Shown here in pieces: positions 1 to 8,160 of a DNA stretch of 38,299 nt. Source of the DNA: UBA5486 sp036744795. Lineage in GTDB: Bacteria; Bacillota; UBA4882; UBA10575. Made by a program: the position numbers and the translations under genes. The stretch's first letter is position 1, and every line of letters starts with the position of its first letter. Where the stretch lies: contig DAIOHK010000023.1 in NCBI GenBank assembly GCA_036744795.1, positions 1 through 38,299 on the forward strand, written 5' to 3'. Under the pieces are notes generated by a model. It did no database searches. It was given only the letters and a program-made list of their open reading frames with translations, and was not told where the DNA came from.

Positions 1-55
1 CAGTAATGGATGATTTTGTAAGAAAAAAGTGCCAACGAATACTTGACACATACAA
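1..55. repeat. 55-bp terminal inverted repeat, left copy
   Basis: Bases 1-55 equal the reverse complement of 38245-38299 without a mismatch, and the match stops abruptly (C at 56 against A in the other copy). It lies inside mod coding sequence. A length of exactly 55 is a common assembler k-mer, so this may be a shared graph node rather than the true limit of the repeat. Confidence 0.9.
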
Positions 56-86
56 CATGAATAAAATAGTTGAAAACTTTTTGTAA
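1..86 (+). pseudogene. Truncated type III Mod methylase fragment
   Basis: Frame 3 is open from the window edge and reads VMDDFVRKKCQRILDTY, identical to the Mod protein at the other end of the window (minus strand). It then departs after base 55 into ten unrelated residues (NMNKIVENFL) and stops at 84-86. The FAGSGTT cofactor motif that follows this point in the intact gene is missing, so this copy cannot make a working methylase. What lies upstream of base 1 is not visible. The break falls exactly where the 55-bp inverted match ends, so an assembly cause must be considered. Confidence 0.55.
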
Positions 87-98
87 ACGTGGTATAGT
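70..98 (+). promoter_or_regulatory. Sigma-A type promoter
   Basis: TTGAAA at 70-75, a 17-base spacer, and TATAGT at 93-98. Transcription would begin near 105, about 48 bases before the small Cys-rich gene at 153. No gene other than the truncated mod fragment lies upstream. Confidence 0.65.
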
Positions 99-152
99 GG
101 TATTGAAAATAAACGCAACAAGCAAATATGACCTCAAGGTGGTGAAGATTTT

Positions 153-329
153 ATGGTCTTCAAACTTACTAAAGACGAGGTCCTTCAAGTTTGCAATGAT
201 TGCCGTTATTATGATAAACCTAATGATACTTGTAATTTTGGTAATGAATCTCCTCGGGCCTTGAAAATAGTTCGTAAATGCCAAAAGTGGGATGACCATT
301 TTGGAAATGTATGCCTTTTTCGTGGCTAA
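153..329 (+). CDS. Small Cys-rich protein (58 aa), unknown function
   Basis: An ATG at 153 follows an AAGGTGGTGAAG stretch that can act as a ribosome binding site, and the frame closes with TAA at 327-329. The protein begins MVFKLTKDEV and carries CNDC (residues 13-16) plus three later Cys (near 26, 42 and 55) and aromatic residues. The Cys spacing suggests a small metal-binding or redox fold, but I recognise no family. A good promoter lies at 70-98 and a short GC hairpin with a T-run follows the stop, so it reads as a single-gene transcript. A 64-codon frame overlaps it from base 70, but it starts at the -35 element and has a poorer composition. Existence is fairly likely; function is unknown. 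Confidence 0.55.
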   Translation: MVFKLTKDEVLQVCNDCRYYDKPNDTCNFGNESPRALKIVRKCQKWDDHFGNVCLFRG

Positions 330-355
330 GCCCTGACGGGCACTTTTTTTCTTTT
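330..355 (+). terminator. Short rho-independent terminator
   Basis: GCCC (330-333), loop TGAC, GGGC (338-341), then a seven-T run from 344. The stem is only 4 bp, so it is weak, but it sits right after the small gene's stop codon. Confidence 0.45.
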
Positions 356-369
356 AAGATTAATCAAAT

Positions 370-445
370 GGGCCTGTAGCTCAGTTGGGAGAGCGCTGCG
401 TTCGCATCGCAGAGGCCAAGGGTTCGAATCCCTCCAGGTCCACCA
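370..445 (+). tRNA. tRNA-Ala (anticodon CGC)
   Basis: A full 76-nt cloverleaf with encoded CCA. The acceptor GGGCCTG (370-376) pairs with CAGGTCC (435-441) and includes the G3-U70 pair that marks alanine tRNAs. The D arm is GCTC/GAGC, the anticodon stem CTGCG/CGCAG with loop TTCGCAT gives anticodon CGC (403-405), the variable loop is 5 nt, and the T loop TTCGAAT is standard. The outermost T-stem pair (A-C) is mismatched. It reads GCG codons. Confidence 0.96.
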
Positions 446-459
446 ATATAATAAACTAT

Positions 460-489
460 GCCCCGAACTTTTTTAAGTTCGGGGCTTTT
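460..489 (+). terminator. Rho-independent terminator after tRNA-Ala
   Basis: A perfect 11-bp stem, GCCCCGAACTT (460-470) and AAGTTCGGGGC (475-485), with a TTTT loop and a short T-run after it. It ends the tRNA transcript. Bases 490-632 hold only the hairpin listed next. Confidence 0.9.
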
Positions 490-574
490 GTTAATAATCG
501 CCAAGGATGAAAGCTTGAAAATACGTTTCAAAAAGAGTCGAATTCATTAAATATTTCCAATTATATTATGAAGC

Positions 575-600
575 AGAACTTCTAAACGTGTTTAGGTTCT
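575..600 (-). terminator. Hairpin downstream of the beta-barrel gene
   Basis: AGAAC (575-579) and CTAAAC (582-587) pair with GTTTAG (590-595) and GTTCT (596-600). It lies about 33 bases past the stop codon of the minus-strand gene ending at 633. There is no clear T-run, so its role as a terminator is uncertain. Confidence 0.35.
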
Positions 601-632
601 ATCTATATTTCAATACAACAATATTCTACCTT

Positions 633-1958
633 TTAGAAGCTGTATTTAACCTTTAACCCGATTGTATCCAAATCTTTCAACTTTCCTAGAGCGGTTTTAG
701 GTTTCCCATCAATTAACTGTAAGCTGAGAATAATTTCAGTATTCATTTCAGGGTAATAATAGATTTCCGGGGAGAAGATGAAAGCATAAGTATTGCTAAA
801 TTTATTAAAATTCCTCACTTCCAAACAGGTGTTAAAGGGGATTTTAAATTTACCATCAAGCAAAGTAAATTCCAGACGGCCTACTAAATAATTTGCTAAT
901 TCTTTGTCACCTCGTTCCTGGGGGAAACCATGGAGATACTGACCATTGAAGTAAAGGTTATTGATACTATAATCAAAGCCAATAAGATATTTGGTATAAG
1001 GGGTATCTTCCAGAGTCACAAGTTCGATCTTTTGACCGATCATACTTGATAAATCCGAGGTGGTCTTTACTTCCTCGGGGAAGAAAAATGCCACCTCTCC
1101 CCAGAAACCTAAACCACCATAGGCGCCAGCCAGATCAAAGCCAATTACTTTTCTTTGGGGGTAGATTAGTTCACAGAGGAGATCGACTTTACCCTGAGCT
1201 TCTTCAGCGGGAGTAAGAGTAATTTTAGGTACAGGTAGAGTATAACGTCCATCTACATAGCTGATTGAGAAATCGCAGCCTAAAATTGATTTTTCCAATT
1301 TCAGACCCCAACTATTACTTTCTCCCAGATTTTTAGGGGGCAGTAGAATCTCTGTTGTTTGTTTATTTACTTCAAAAGGTAAAATCGGTATTTCAGGGTA
1401 AAGTAATGATTGGAACTGCTGGTTTTCGGGTAAAGCGGCTGGTGTGAAGGTGGGAATATAGATGCCGGTGCAATTAACCTCTCCTAGATAGGAAGTGACT
1501 TTTAAGGTATTAGAACCTAAATGGCGTCCAAAATCAAAGAGGTCTCTCAGATCCTCGGGATTTAGGTTGTTAGTGGGGTTAAGTAAATAACCTGTTCCCC
1601 ATGGTATTAGCTGCTTTCCAAGGCGGATATCAACTTGTTGCCAAGGGATGGCATAAAGATCAAGGTAGGCTTCTTCTAATTCAATGAGTATTTGGTTTGG
1701 GTTTGATATATTTGCAAAAGTGACTCCTGGATCTCGGAAAGAAACTTTTCCGTAAAAATGAGCATTATTCGTATTTACTTCGGGTTGTAAATTTAGGCTT
1801 GTTTCATGCCAGGTGAGTTTGGAACTATTTTCCAAGCCAAGCCTGGTTTCTGTTTCAAAATAGCCATTCCACTCTAATTCTGCAGCCAAAGTGGGAGCAG
1901 CGAAGAGATAGAGACAGAACAATAAAACCGCAAGATAAAGGGGATTTTTTACTTTCAT
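633..1958 (-). CDS. Predicted outer-membrane beta-barrel protein (porin-like)
   Basis: A 441-residue protein with a clear Sec signal peptide (residues 1-25, ending TLAA before ELEWNGYFE). The rest is rich in alternating hydrophobic/polar strands and ends in ...LKVKYSF; a C-terminal Phe is the usual signature of a beta-barrel handed to the outer-membrane assembly machinery. No enzyme motif is seen. It is last in a minus-strand run with an RND exporter and a LolA-like protein, a set that in other bacteria often includes a DUF1302-like barrel. I infer an outer-membrane partner of that exporter. The start has an AGGAGG site just upstream (minus strand). The family assignment is by appearance only. 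Confidence 0.65.
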   Translation of the reverse strand: MKVKNPLYLAVLLFCLYLFAAPTLAAELEWNGYFETETRLGLENSSKLTWHETSLNLQPEVNTNNAHFYGKVSFRDPGVTFANISNPNQILIELEEAYLDLYAIPWQQVDIRLGKQLIPWGTGYLLNPTNNLNPEDLRDLFDFGRHLGSNTLKVTSYLGEVNCTGIYIPTFTPAALPENQQFQSLLYPEIPILPFEVNKQTTEILLPPKNLGESNSWGLKLEKSILGCDFSISYVDGRYTLPVPKITLTPAEEAQGKVDLLCELIYPQRKVIGFDLAGAYGGLGFWGEVAFFFPEEVKTTSDLSSMIGQKIELVTLEDTPYTKYLIGFDYSINNLYFNGQYLHGFPQERGDKELANYLVGRLEFTLLDGKFKIPFNTCLEVRNFNKFSNTYAFIFSPEIYYYPEMNTEIILSLQLIDGKPKTALGKLKDLDTIGLKVKYSF

Positions 1959-1988
1959 TTTAAATCCTCCTATGTTATTCTATCTCCA

Positions 1989-2042
1989 GCCCGGTCAGAA
2001 GGTTTGAAATTCATGTAAACCATGAACGAATTCTGAACGGGC
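1989..2042. repeat. Intercistronic long hairpin
   Basis: GCCCGGTCAGAA (1989-2000) pairs with TTCTGAACGGGC (2031-2042) with one mismatch, and inside it TTCATG (2010-2015) pairs with CATGAA (2021-2026). It sits in the 228-base gap between the LolA-like and beta-barrel genes. It may protect or partly terminate the mRNA. Confidence 0.55.
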
Positions 2043-2186
2043 GGAGGTTATAACTTAAATTGAATTTTTGTCCTTTCGTGTGCCTCGATAAAACCGGGGT
2101 GGGGGGATTACTTAGAAAATATCTTCAATATTGATTCACCTAGCTTTGATTTAAATCTTGCAGATTGGTGGGGCCAGTGTGAACAA

Positions 2187-2936
2187 CTATCGACTTAAAT
2201 AACGTTCGGTAAAGAATTCATCAGATAAACCAGTGTCAAACTCCACTTTTTCCAGAAACATTCGAGTTTTGTGGTTCTTTATTACATCAACCATCTCCAA
2301 TTCTCTGGCGATGAGATATCCGGAAATCTCCTGAATGTTTTTGCTAGTAAGGATCTTGCAAAGACGTTTATTTTGATCGTAGAATTCAACTTTGACAGGG
2401 AAAAAACTAGTTTTGCTTACCCATAGCATTAATTGAGAATAACCGGTACTATTTCCTTCCGTAGCTTGGAGTTGTAAAATATAATCTTCCTGATCGGACT
2501 CTAGCAGCTGCGAAGACCATTCCTTGCTGTATTGTTGAGTTCCTAAGTCTTGATACGAGAAGTCGGTTCCGGCAAATTTACCGCTTTTTTGGCGGGTGGC
2601 AATCCTTTGTGTTTTTTTAAAGGCAGGCATATAAACGTAAAAAAGATCATTAGGTAAAGAAAGAAACCCAATCCCTCTTTGGCTCGCTGGAGATAGAAAT
2701 TTTCCCATCCGTTTTTCACCTTTTTGCATCATGACCAATTCCCGGCTTTCTTCTTCTATGCCGTTTTCACCAATAAGAAATAGCTTAATATGAATCTTTT
2801 GATCCTGGGGAGCATTAAGAATGTTATCAACTTTTTCCAGGATTGCTTTGGCTGTTACTTGTTCGGCAGCAAATCCCGGTAATACGGAGAAAATAAGTAA
2901 TATAGAAAGTAACAGAATGAAAAATGTTTTATTCAA
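2187..2936 (-). CDS. LolA-like outer-membrane lipoprotein-sorting family protein
   Basis: A signal peptide (LNKTFFILLLSILLIF... ending GFAA) leads into a domain with the look of the LolA/LolB-like 'outer membrane lipoprotein-sorting protein' family: an AKAILEKVDNIL helix, a repeated beta-sheet core, and the segment KRMGKFLSPASQRGIGFLS. Such proteins often accompany MMPL/RND exporters and are thought to carry lipid or lipoprotein across the periplasm. I place the start at the TTG at 2936, because AAGGAG lies ten bases upstream. A longer frame reaches an ATG at 3011 that directly follows the exporter's stop codon but has no ribosome site and would put 25 residues ahead of the signal peptide. 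Function is inferred from family and context. Confidence 0.75.
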   Translation of the reverse strand: MNKTFFILLLSILLIFSVLPGFAAEQVTAKAILEKVDNILNAPQDQKIHIKLFLIGENGIEEESRELVMMQKGEKRMGKFLSPASQRGIGFLSLPNDLFYVYMPAFKKTQRIATRQKSGKFAGTDFSYQDLGTQQYSKEWSSQLLESDQEDYILQLQATEGNSTGYSQLMLWVSKTSFFPVKVEFYDQNKRLCKILTSKNIQEISGYLIARELEMVDVIKNHKTRMFLEKVEFDTGLSDEFFTERYLSR

Positions 2937-3011
2937 ATTTTTCACACTCCTTAAATTGTAATCTATTAGATTTAATTTACCACGAGAAACACAGAGGTAA
3001 TTAATTAGCAT

Positions 3012-5258
3012 TTATGATGAAAAAATGCGGGTTCGTTTTTCAAGAAGTAGGATGATTGCAGGAAGGATGATGATTGATGCAAAACCTGAACTAAGCATTG
3101 TAAGTGCAACTAAAACCCCAAAGCGCTGCAAGGGGACAAGATCGGCGAAGAGAAAAATAAAAAATCCGCCTGTGACAGTAAGTACATTAATAATGATTCC
3201 TCTTCCGGTGGTTTGTAAGGTTTGCACCAATGCATCGCTGCTATCAGCTGAGAATTTTATCTCCTGTTGGAACCGGTTAATAAAATGAATCGAATAGTCA
3301 ATTCCGATGCCAATAGAGATACTACCAACCAGCACAGTGGCAATATCCAAGGGGATTTTAGAGTAGCCCATAAAGCCAAAGATTACGGATAAAGTGAAGA
3401 TAATGGGAATTAAGCCAATCAGACCTCCACGAAATGAGCCAAGTAATAGAGAGACCATAGCTAAAATCAGCCCAAGAGAAAGTAAGAGGCTTTGAAATTG
3501 ACTGCGAAGTAGACTATGGTCCAGGTTTTTATAGATGGAATGCATACCGGTTTGGGTAAAGGTACAAACAGGAGAATCGAGGTCTGCAATAAACTTCTCA
3601 ATTTGATCAACAAGCCCGGTAATTTGGTCCATAGGTGCATAAATAAGAGTAGCTTGGATTAAAGCCTCAGACTTGCCTCTATTTACTAATTGGTCTACAC
3701 TTTCTTCGCCTTCAATAAAGAACCAGAGATTAGCCACTTTATCTTTGTGTTCAGGTATCTTTCTTCCTTCACCCATCGCAGCATTTAACTCCATGATTAA
3801 ATCTACTATTGAAAAAGGGTTATGAACATTTGGCAGTGTAGCGAGAAAATCTTGAACTTTTTTCATCTCTACCAAAACAGCCGGGTCCAGAATCTCCCCA
3901 TTTACCAAGATTTGGATGGGGATTGAACCTCCGAATTTTCCCTTCATGATTCGCTCTTCAGTCAGCTGGATACTACTCCCTGGTTTGAAGTAATCAAGGA
4001 TATCGACTTTCCGTTGTACTCTGGGAATACCTGCAATACTAGTACTCATTATTAATAAACCAATTACTACAATGAGTATACTGTTGGTATAAATCCAATT
4101 ACTCAATCTGGTAGTAAAACGATAATAAATTGTATTTTTGTATTTTTGTTTCAAGAGGGGTTTAGTTCTAACCAGAGAAAGCAGAACGGGAACTAAAGTA
4201 GTGGAAGTTACTAAGGCAAAAAAGACCCCTAAAGCAGAGAATAATCCGAACTGTTGGATCATTGTCAGGTATGAACCAAAAATAAAGGAGATGAAACCGA
4301 CAATAGTAGTAACTGCAGTTAGAACAATAGGTAGACCAACGCTATGTAAAGTTTTTTCTGCTCTTTCCCTTAAAGAACCTTGGGCATTTATTTCGTAATA
4401 TTTGTTAATCAAATGGATACTATAAGCACTTCCTACCGCTATTAAAATTACGGGGATGGTATTAGAGATAATAGTTAAAGGGATGCCAAATAGACTCATC
4501 GTACCTAAGGTCCAAACACTACTAATCAGTACAGAAAGTATGGGAAAAACTACTCCGATAAGTGAATGGAAACTTAAATAAAGCGTAATTATTATCAAGA
4601 TACTGACTAAAGGGGTAAGTGCTTTGAGGTCTCTCATTATCGTATCGCTAATCTCCATAAGATAAAAAGGGAGGCCTCCGTAATAAATATTAGCCTTGAG
4701 ATCTAATTGCTCTACTTGTTTTTTAATGGTTTTAGCCGCCTTAACCTTATCAATCTCATTTTGTAATTGGCAAATAAGTAAGGCGGTAGTGGCGTCAGTC
4801 GAGATAAACTTATCTCGGTACATGTCTTTTTCTAGAATGTAATCTTTAAGCTCTTGAAGTTCATTAAGGTTTTCAGAGATGTAATCAAGATCTACTAATG
4901 TACCGATTTCAATAAAACCATCATTTTCTTTGATATCAAGAATATTTGTCAGGCTTGTAACATAGGTGATGCCATCTATTTGCTGCAGGCTTTTTGTGAG
5001 CAGCTCCATTTCTTTGAGTGCTGAGGGAGTAAAAATATCATCTGTCTCCATTGCGACCATGGCTAATAGATTTCCACCATATAATTTTCCAATATATTGG
5101 GACAACTTTACTACTGGATCAGACTTAGGAAGATAATTTAGGATATCCGGGTCAATTTGTATATCTTTTATAGAATAACCAAGAAATAAAGTAATAAGTA
5201 TGGTTAGAAAAATAACGATTTTTCGATGTGTCATAATAAAATGAGCAAATTTACTCAT
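3012..5258 (-). CDS. RND-superfamily (MMPL-type) exporter
   Basis: About 748 residues with the duplicated RND/MMPL layout: one membrane helix near the N-terminus (residues about 12-30), a large extracytoplasmic loop, five helices, then the same pattern again. The motif GIGIDYSIHF in the second half and its counterpart GSAYSIHLINKY in the first are typical of this superfamily's helix-4 proton-relay region. It probably exports lipids or hydrophobic compounds using the proton gradient. The ATG at 5258 is chosen because AAAGGAG lies 11 bases upstream; an ATG at 5267 is only 2 bases from it. The frame extends to 5468, but that stretch contains a palindromic repeat and no ribosome site. It lies downstream of tetR and upstream of the LolA-like gene. 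Confidence 0.85.
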   Translation of the reverse strand: MSKFAHFIMTHRKIVIFLTILITLFLGYSIKDIQIDPDILNYLPKSDPVVKLSQYIGKLYGGNLLAMVAMETDDIFTPSALKEMELLTKSLQQIDGITYVTSLTNILDIKENDGFIEIGTLVDLDYISENLNELQELKDYILEKDMYRDKFISTDATTALLICQLQNEIDKVKAAKTIKKQVEQLDLKANIYYGGLPFYLMEISDTIMRDLKALTPLVSILIIITLYLSFHSLIGVVFPILSVLISSVWTLGTMSLFGIPLTIISNTIPVILIAVGSAYSIHLINKYYEINAQGSLRERAEKTLHSVGLPIVLTAVTTIVGFISFIFGSYLTMIQQFGLFSALGVFFALVTSTTLVPVLLSLVRTKPLLKQKYKNTIYYRFTTRLSNWIYTNSILIVVIGLLIMSTSIAGIPRVQRKVDILDYFKPGSSIQLTEERIMKGKFGGSIPIQILVNGEILDPAVLVEMKKVQDFLATLPNVHNPFSIVDLIMELNAAMGEGRKIPEHKDKVANLWFFIEGEESVDQLVNRGKSEALIQATLIYAPMDQITGLVDQIEKFIADLDSPVCTFTQTGMHSIYKNLDHSLLRSQFQSLLLSLGLILAMVSLLLGSFRGGLIGLIPIIFTLSVIFGFMGYSKIPLDIATVLVGSISIGIGIDYSIHFINRFQQEIKFSADSSDALVQTLQTTGRGIIINVLTVTGGFFIFLFADLVPLQRFGVLVALTMLSSGFASIIILPAIILLLEKRTRIFSS

Positions 5259-5400
5259 ATGAATCATTACTCCTTTCATCAGAATGACTATATTACTCTG
5301 GAGTAAAAATATTCCTACAAAATTAGAACAATAGACTAAAAGGGTATTTAATTCGATAATTAAGGGAAAAAATATATTTAGCATTGTTACGATGATTAAG

Positions 5401-5444
5401 GAATTGCATCTAATAAATGCCGTAGGTAAGTAATTATGCAATTC
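5401..5444. repeat. Short copy of GAATTGC-ended palindromic element
   Basis: GAATTGCAT (5401-5409) and ATGCAATTC (5436-5444) are perfect inverted ends separated by 26 bases. The ends match the larger elements at 14565-14656 and 29047-29149, and the inner CCGTAGG is shared with the latter. It lies in the untranslated leader of the RND gene. Confidence 0.6.
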
Positions 5445-5487
5445 CCTCAGGCCATAAAGAATAGCCATCTTCCATCGTAAGACTTTA

Positions 5488-5508
5488 GACTAAATTAGTA
5501 TTATAGTC
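5488..5508 (-). promoter_or_regulatory. Promoter -10 with overlapping TetR-like operator
   Basis: On the minus strand a TATAAT (5500-5505) lies inside an imperfect 21-bp palindrome with perfect GACTA/TAGTC outer arms (16 of 21 positions symmetrical). It sits just downstream of the tetR stop codon and before the RND gene. A repressor bound here would block the promoter, fitting control by the adjacent TetR protein. The -35 is poor. Confidence 0.45.
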
Positions 5509-5521
5509 GGAATAATAAGTT

Positions 5522-6106
5522 TTATCTTTTTAATAACCCATAGAAGAGAACATGAAGCAGAGTATCGATGTTTTCTTCAATTTTGGCAGTATCTTCTTCG
5601 ATTGCCCATGGGTATTCTAGTCCTTTAGTAGCCATTACAATAGCAAATGAAGTTAGTTCTATATCTTCGATCACAAATTCTCCGCGATTAACACCTTCTT
5701 TTAAAATACCACTAATCATGATTCGTTCGTACTCATCATAACTAACCCGTATTTTCTCAATAAATTTGTAATTTTCCAGATATTCATCTTTAAAAGCTTC
5801 ATATAAATTAGCTAAGCGTTTTAAAGCATGCATTCTGGTTATGATATAAGTACGAAGTTTATCCTGAGGATTTGCTTCAATTGAGATTGCTTGACGGATC
5901 TCTTCTTTCAGTTCTTTTGCTTCTTTTTCAATGACAGCATGATAAATATCTTCTTTACTCTGGAAATAATGATAAAGGGTGCTCTTACCTTTATGGGAAG
6001 CTTGAGCAATCTCATCCATAGTTGTTTTACGGAAACCGAAACGGGCAAAGACAGTTTGAGCTTGATTAATAATTAGCTTTTTAATTTCATTAAATTCTTC
6101 TGCCAT
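5522..6106 (-). CDS. TetR/AcrR family transcriptional regulator
   Basis: 194 residues with the usual N-terminal TetR DNA-binding domain: IINQAQTVFARFGFRKTTMDEIA, then the HTH recognition segment KGKSTLYHYFQSKEDIY (about residues 38-54), followed by an all-helical ligand domain. Such proteins repress neighbouring exporter genes until a small molecule binds. The start at 6106 (MAEEFNEIKK) follows GAGGAG with six bases between; two upstream ATGs in the same frame would overlap this ribosome site. The gene lies between the SDR fusion and the exporter, and a palindrome overlapping a -10 element lies just downstream. Ligand unknown. Confidence 0.9.
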   Translation of the reverse strand: MAEEFNEIKKLIINQAQTVFARFGFRKTTMDEIAQASHKGKSTLYHYFQSKEDIYHAVIEKEAKELKEEIRQAISIEANPQDKLRTYIITRMHALKRLANLYEAFKDEYLENYKFIEKIRVSYDEYERIMISGILKEGVNRGEFVIEDIELTSFAIVMATKGLEYPWAIEEDTAKIEENIDTLLHVLFYGLLKR

Positions 6107-6154
6107 CTTTTTCTCCTCTTTCATTGAAAACATTATTTTAGCCGCATGAAAATT

Positions 6155-7615
6155 TTACTTTACAACCTTTGTGGGAATGCTCCTCCAAACCTGAGCAAAA
6201 AAAGGATTATTTAGGGCAATTTTAGGAAAGTTTTGGGGCGAAAAATCGCAAATTGGACACCAGTGTCCGGCTTTTATGATCAGGTAAGGGCTTGCTGAAA
6301 ATTGATGTCCAAAGGCACATTCCCATTTTAGTTTGGAATGTAAATCTCCAGGTATCATTTGTTCCGATCGGCATTTGCCACCCCGGAATTTGGCGGCTTC
6401 CTGTAGATCCTTAATCTCCAAATCTTGATCCGGTTTATTTTCATCATATCCATGTTCTAGACGGAACGAAGGATTGATCTTGATTTTTTCAAACTCCCCC
6501 CATTCCGGAATTGTATGTAAATTTGCATAAGAGCCATAAAAGGCTGAGATGCGATTTAGATCTTTATTTTTAACCCAACCCATCGGCCCATCCCTTGCAT
6601 AAGCTTTAGGTTTCATGATGAAGTTCTTAATAAAACAAGGATGAACAATTCGATGTAAAAAAGATTTCCGGTAAAGTTTTAGGATGAAAGGCGATTCTTC
6701 TAGGATTTGCCGGTAGTGGTCTTGCAGGGTATCCCGCCAATGATGAAGATAGCTGTTTAAAACATAGGAATCCTCAAAAAAATGGCAATGGAAATTATGC
6801 AGACAAAACCATTTTCTCTCTATTAGTTGTCGAAAATCTCCTAAACCAAGTAGTTTAAAGATATCATAAAGGTATTTATAGTAAACAAATCTAGTAGCCG
6901 GTCCACCGCTGACATTATAGACTTGCCGCCAGAAATTTTCGGGAATATGATCTTCACAAATATTGGCGATCATATAACCAGCATCACGTTTAGTGATCAG
7001 TTCGCAACAGGTGGCTAATGGTTGGTGAAACATGATCGGGTTTAGTAAAGAAAGAATATTAGGAATAGCAATATAGGTCATGCGAAGTGAGACCCAGTAT
7101 TTTAACCCGGATTCGATGGTTTCCCGTTCTGCGGCAATTTTAGAGAGTGCGTAATTATCGTAAAGGCTAGGTTTGAGAGGATCTCCTACCCGGCCTAAAT
7201 GGATTGGAGGTAACCGCTCTCCGGTCATGGCTACAGAAGCTACATTAACAAATTTAATCCTTTGACTGCCCAAAGGTTGTGCCTTGATCGCTTTAAGAAT
7301 ATTTTTTACTCCATGGAAATTTACCTTTGTAGCTAGTTCAGGGAAATGATCGGCAAGAGGAGGAATAATCGCAGCAGTATTTAGTACGTAATCTGCATTG
7401 GTAACGCCCCTTAAAACATCATTGTAATTAGTGATATCCCCCCAAATTATATTAATTTCCTTTTCTTTTCTATATGGCTCGAAGAATCTCCTTTCCTTTT
7501 TCCCCGGTAATAAAAGAAGTATAATTTTAAAGCGGTCGCGTCTTTTAAAAAGCTCTTTAAAAGCTTCACTTCCCATTGAACCTGAAGCACCGGTCAGAAA
7601 GACTGTTTTTTTCAT
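6155..7615 (-). CDS. NAD(P)-dependent epimerase/dehydratase (extended SDR) with C-terminal zinc ribbon
   Basis: 486 residues. The Rossmann domain shows TGASGSMG (8-15) for nucleotide binding and the catalytic YALSK (Tyr155, Lys159), with NTAAI near 79-83, all typical of extended SDRs. These act on nucleotide sugars, sterols or other hydroxy compounds. After about residue 400 comes a separate segment resembling the probable zinc-ribbon domain seen in many unrelated proteins: KLKWECAFGHQF then GHWCPIC, giving Cys433, His437, Cys453 and Cys456 as likely metal ligands. The combination is unusual for an SDR. The start is preceded by AAGGAGG 11 bases away. It is the first gene of the minus-strand run with tetR and the exporter, so it may modify the exported molecule; substrate unknown. 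Confidence 0.75.
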   Translation of the reverse strand: MKKTVFLTGASGSMGSEAFKELFKRRDRFKIILLLLPGKKERRFFEPYRKEKEINIIWGDITNYNDVLRGVTNADYVLNTAAIIPPLADHFPELATKVNFHGVKNILKAIKAQPLGSQRIKFVNVASVAMTGERLPPIHLGRVGDPLKPSLYDNYALSKIAAERETIESGLKYWVSLRMTYIAIPNILSLLNPIMFHQPLATCCELITKRDAGYMIANICEDHIPENFWRQVYNVSGGPATRFVYYKYLYDIFKLLGLGDFRQLIERKWFCLHNFHCHFFEDSYVLNSYLHHWRDTLQDHYRQILEESPFILKLYRKSFLHRIVHPCFIKNFIMKPKAYARDGPMGWVKNKDLNRISAFYGSYANLHTIPEWGEFEKIKINPSFRLEHGYDENKPDQDLEIKDLQEAAKFRGGKCRSEQMIPGDLHSKLKWECAFGHQFSASPYLIIKAGHWCPICDFSPQNFPKIALNNPFFAQVWRSIPTKVVK

Positions 7616-8007
7616 TGGCAGTTTACCCTCCTTCTTAAGAAAAAGATTAATTGGGTTTGGACTAAAAAATCAGACCAAAATAGTTTTGCAGTCGAAAATA
7701 GGGGGTAAAAAAATTATGTAGTTTCTTAATGCAAGGAAATTACAGAATTTTTTACGGCAACACTTAAGTACAATATATTATGGAGTAATCCTGAAATAAA
7801 ACAGCGTGATTAGTTAATTCGAACAATCGACTAAAACAGTAATATATTCTATTCTTAAGTTATCAGTTAATGATTATAATGTCAAGATTTCTTGAAATTA
7901 GTCCCTCACCCCAGCTTTGCTCTTAATAAAAATAATGATTGAAGGAACAACTGTTTTTTTGGAGAAAATAAAAGAACTACCGATCATTTGGAAACAATCG
8001 GCAAGGT

Positions 8008-8073
8008 AGTCGCTCACGCTGGCTACCACCCGCGTACATGAAATAATGAAAATTGTAAGCCAGGTGAGTCGAC
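8008..8073. repeat. REP-like palindrome, copy A
   Basis: The left arm AGTCGCTCACGCTGGCT pairs with the right arm AGCCAGGTGAGTCGAC. The arms resemble copies at 8079, 16451, 16536 and 23327. Confidence 0.7.
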
Positions 8074-8078
8074 CAGCA

Positions 8079-8160
8079 AGTCCGTTTATGCTGCCTACCT
8101 GCAGCATAAATCAAAGGCGGATGAATCGACAATCATCGAAGGCATTTTCTTAAGTAGTAG
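8079..8160. repeat. REP-like palindrome, copy B with shared tail
   Basis: The left arm begins AGTCCG and the right arm ends GGCGGATGAATCGAC. Its centre is a perfect 10-bp hairpin, TTTATGCTGC (8085-8094) and GCAGCATAAA (8101-8110). The tail GGCATTTTCTTAAGTAG (8141-8157) recurs after copies D and E. The rsmF ribosome site follows at once. Confidence 0.7.

Noticed and set aside
70..264. 64-codon plus-strand frame
   Set aside because: Begins at the -35 element of the promoter and overlaps the better-supported Cys-rich gene at 153; it has no ribosome site.
5259..5468. N-terminal extension of the RND exporter
   Set aside because: Contains a palindromic repeat, lacks a ribosome site at its start, and would precede the membrane anchor; ATG at 5258 with AAAGGAG is better.
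7898..8107. 69-codon minus-strand frame
   Set aside because: Consists of the REP-like hairpins read as protein; no ribosome site.
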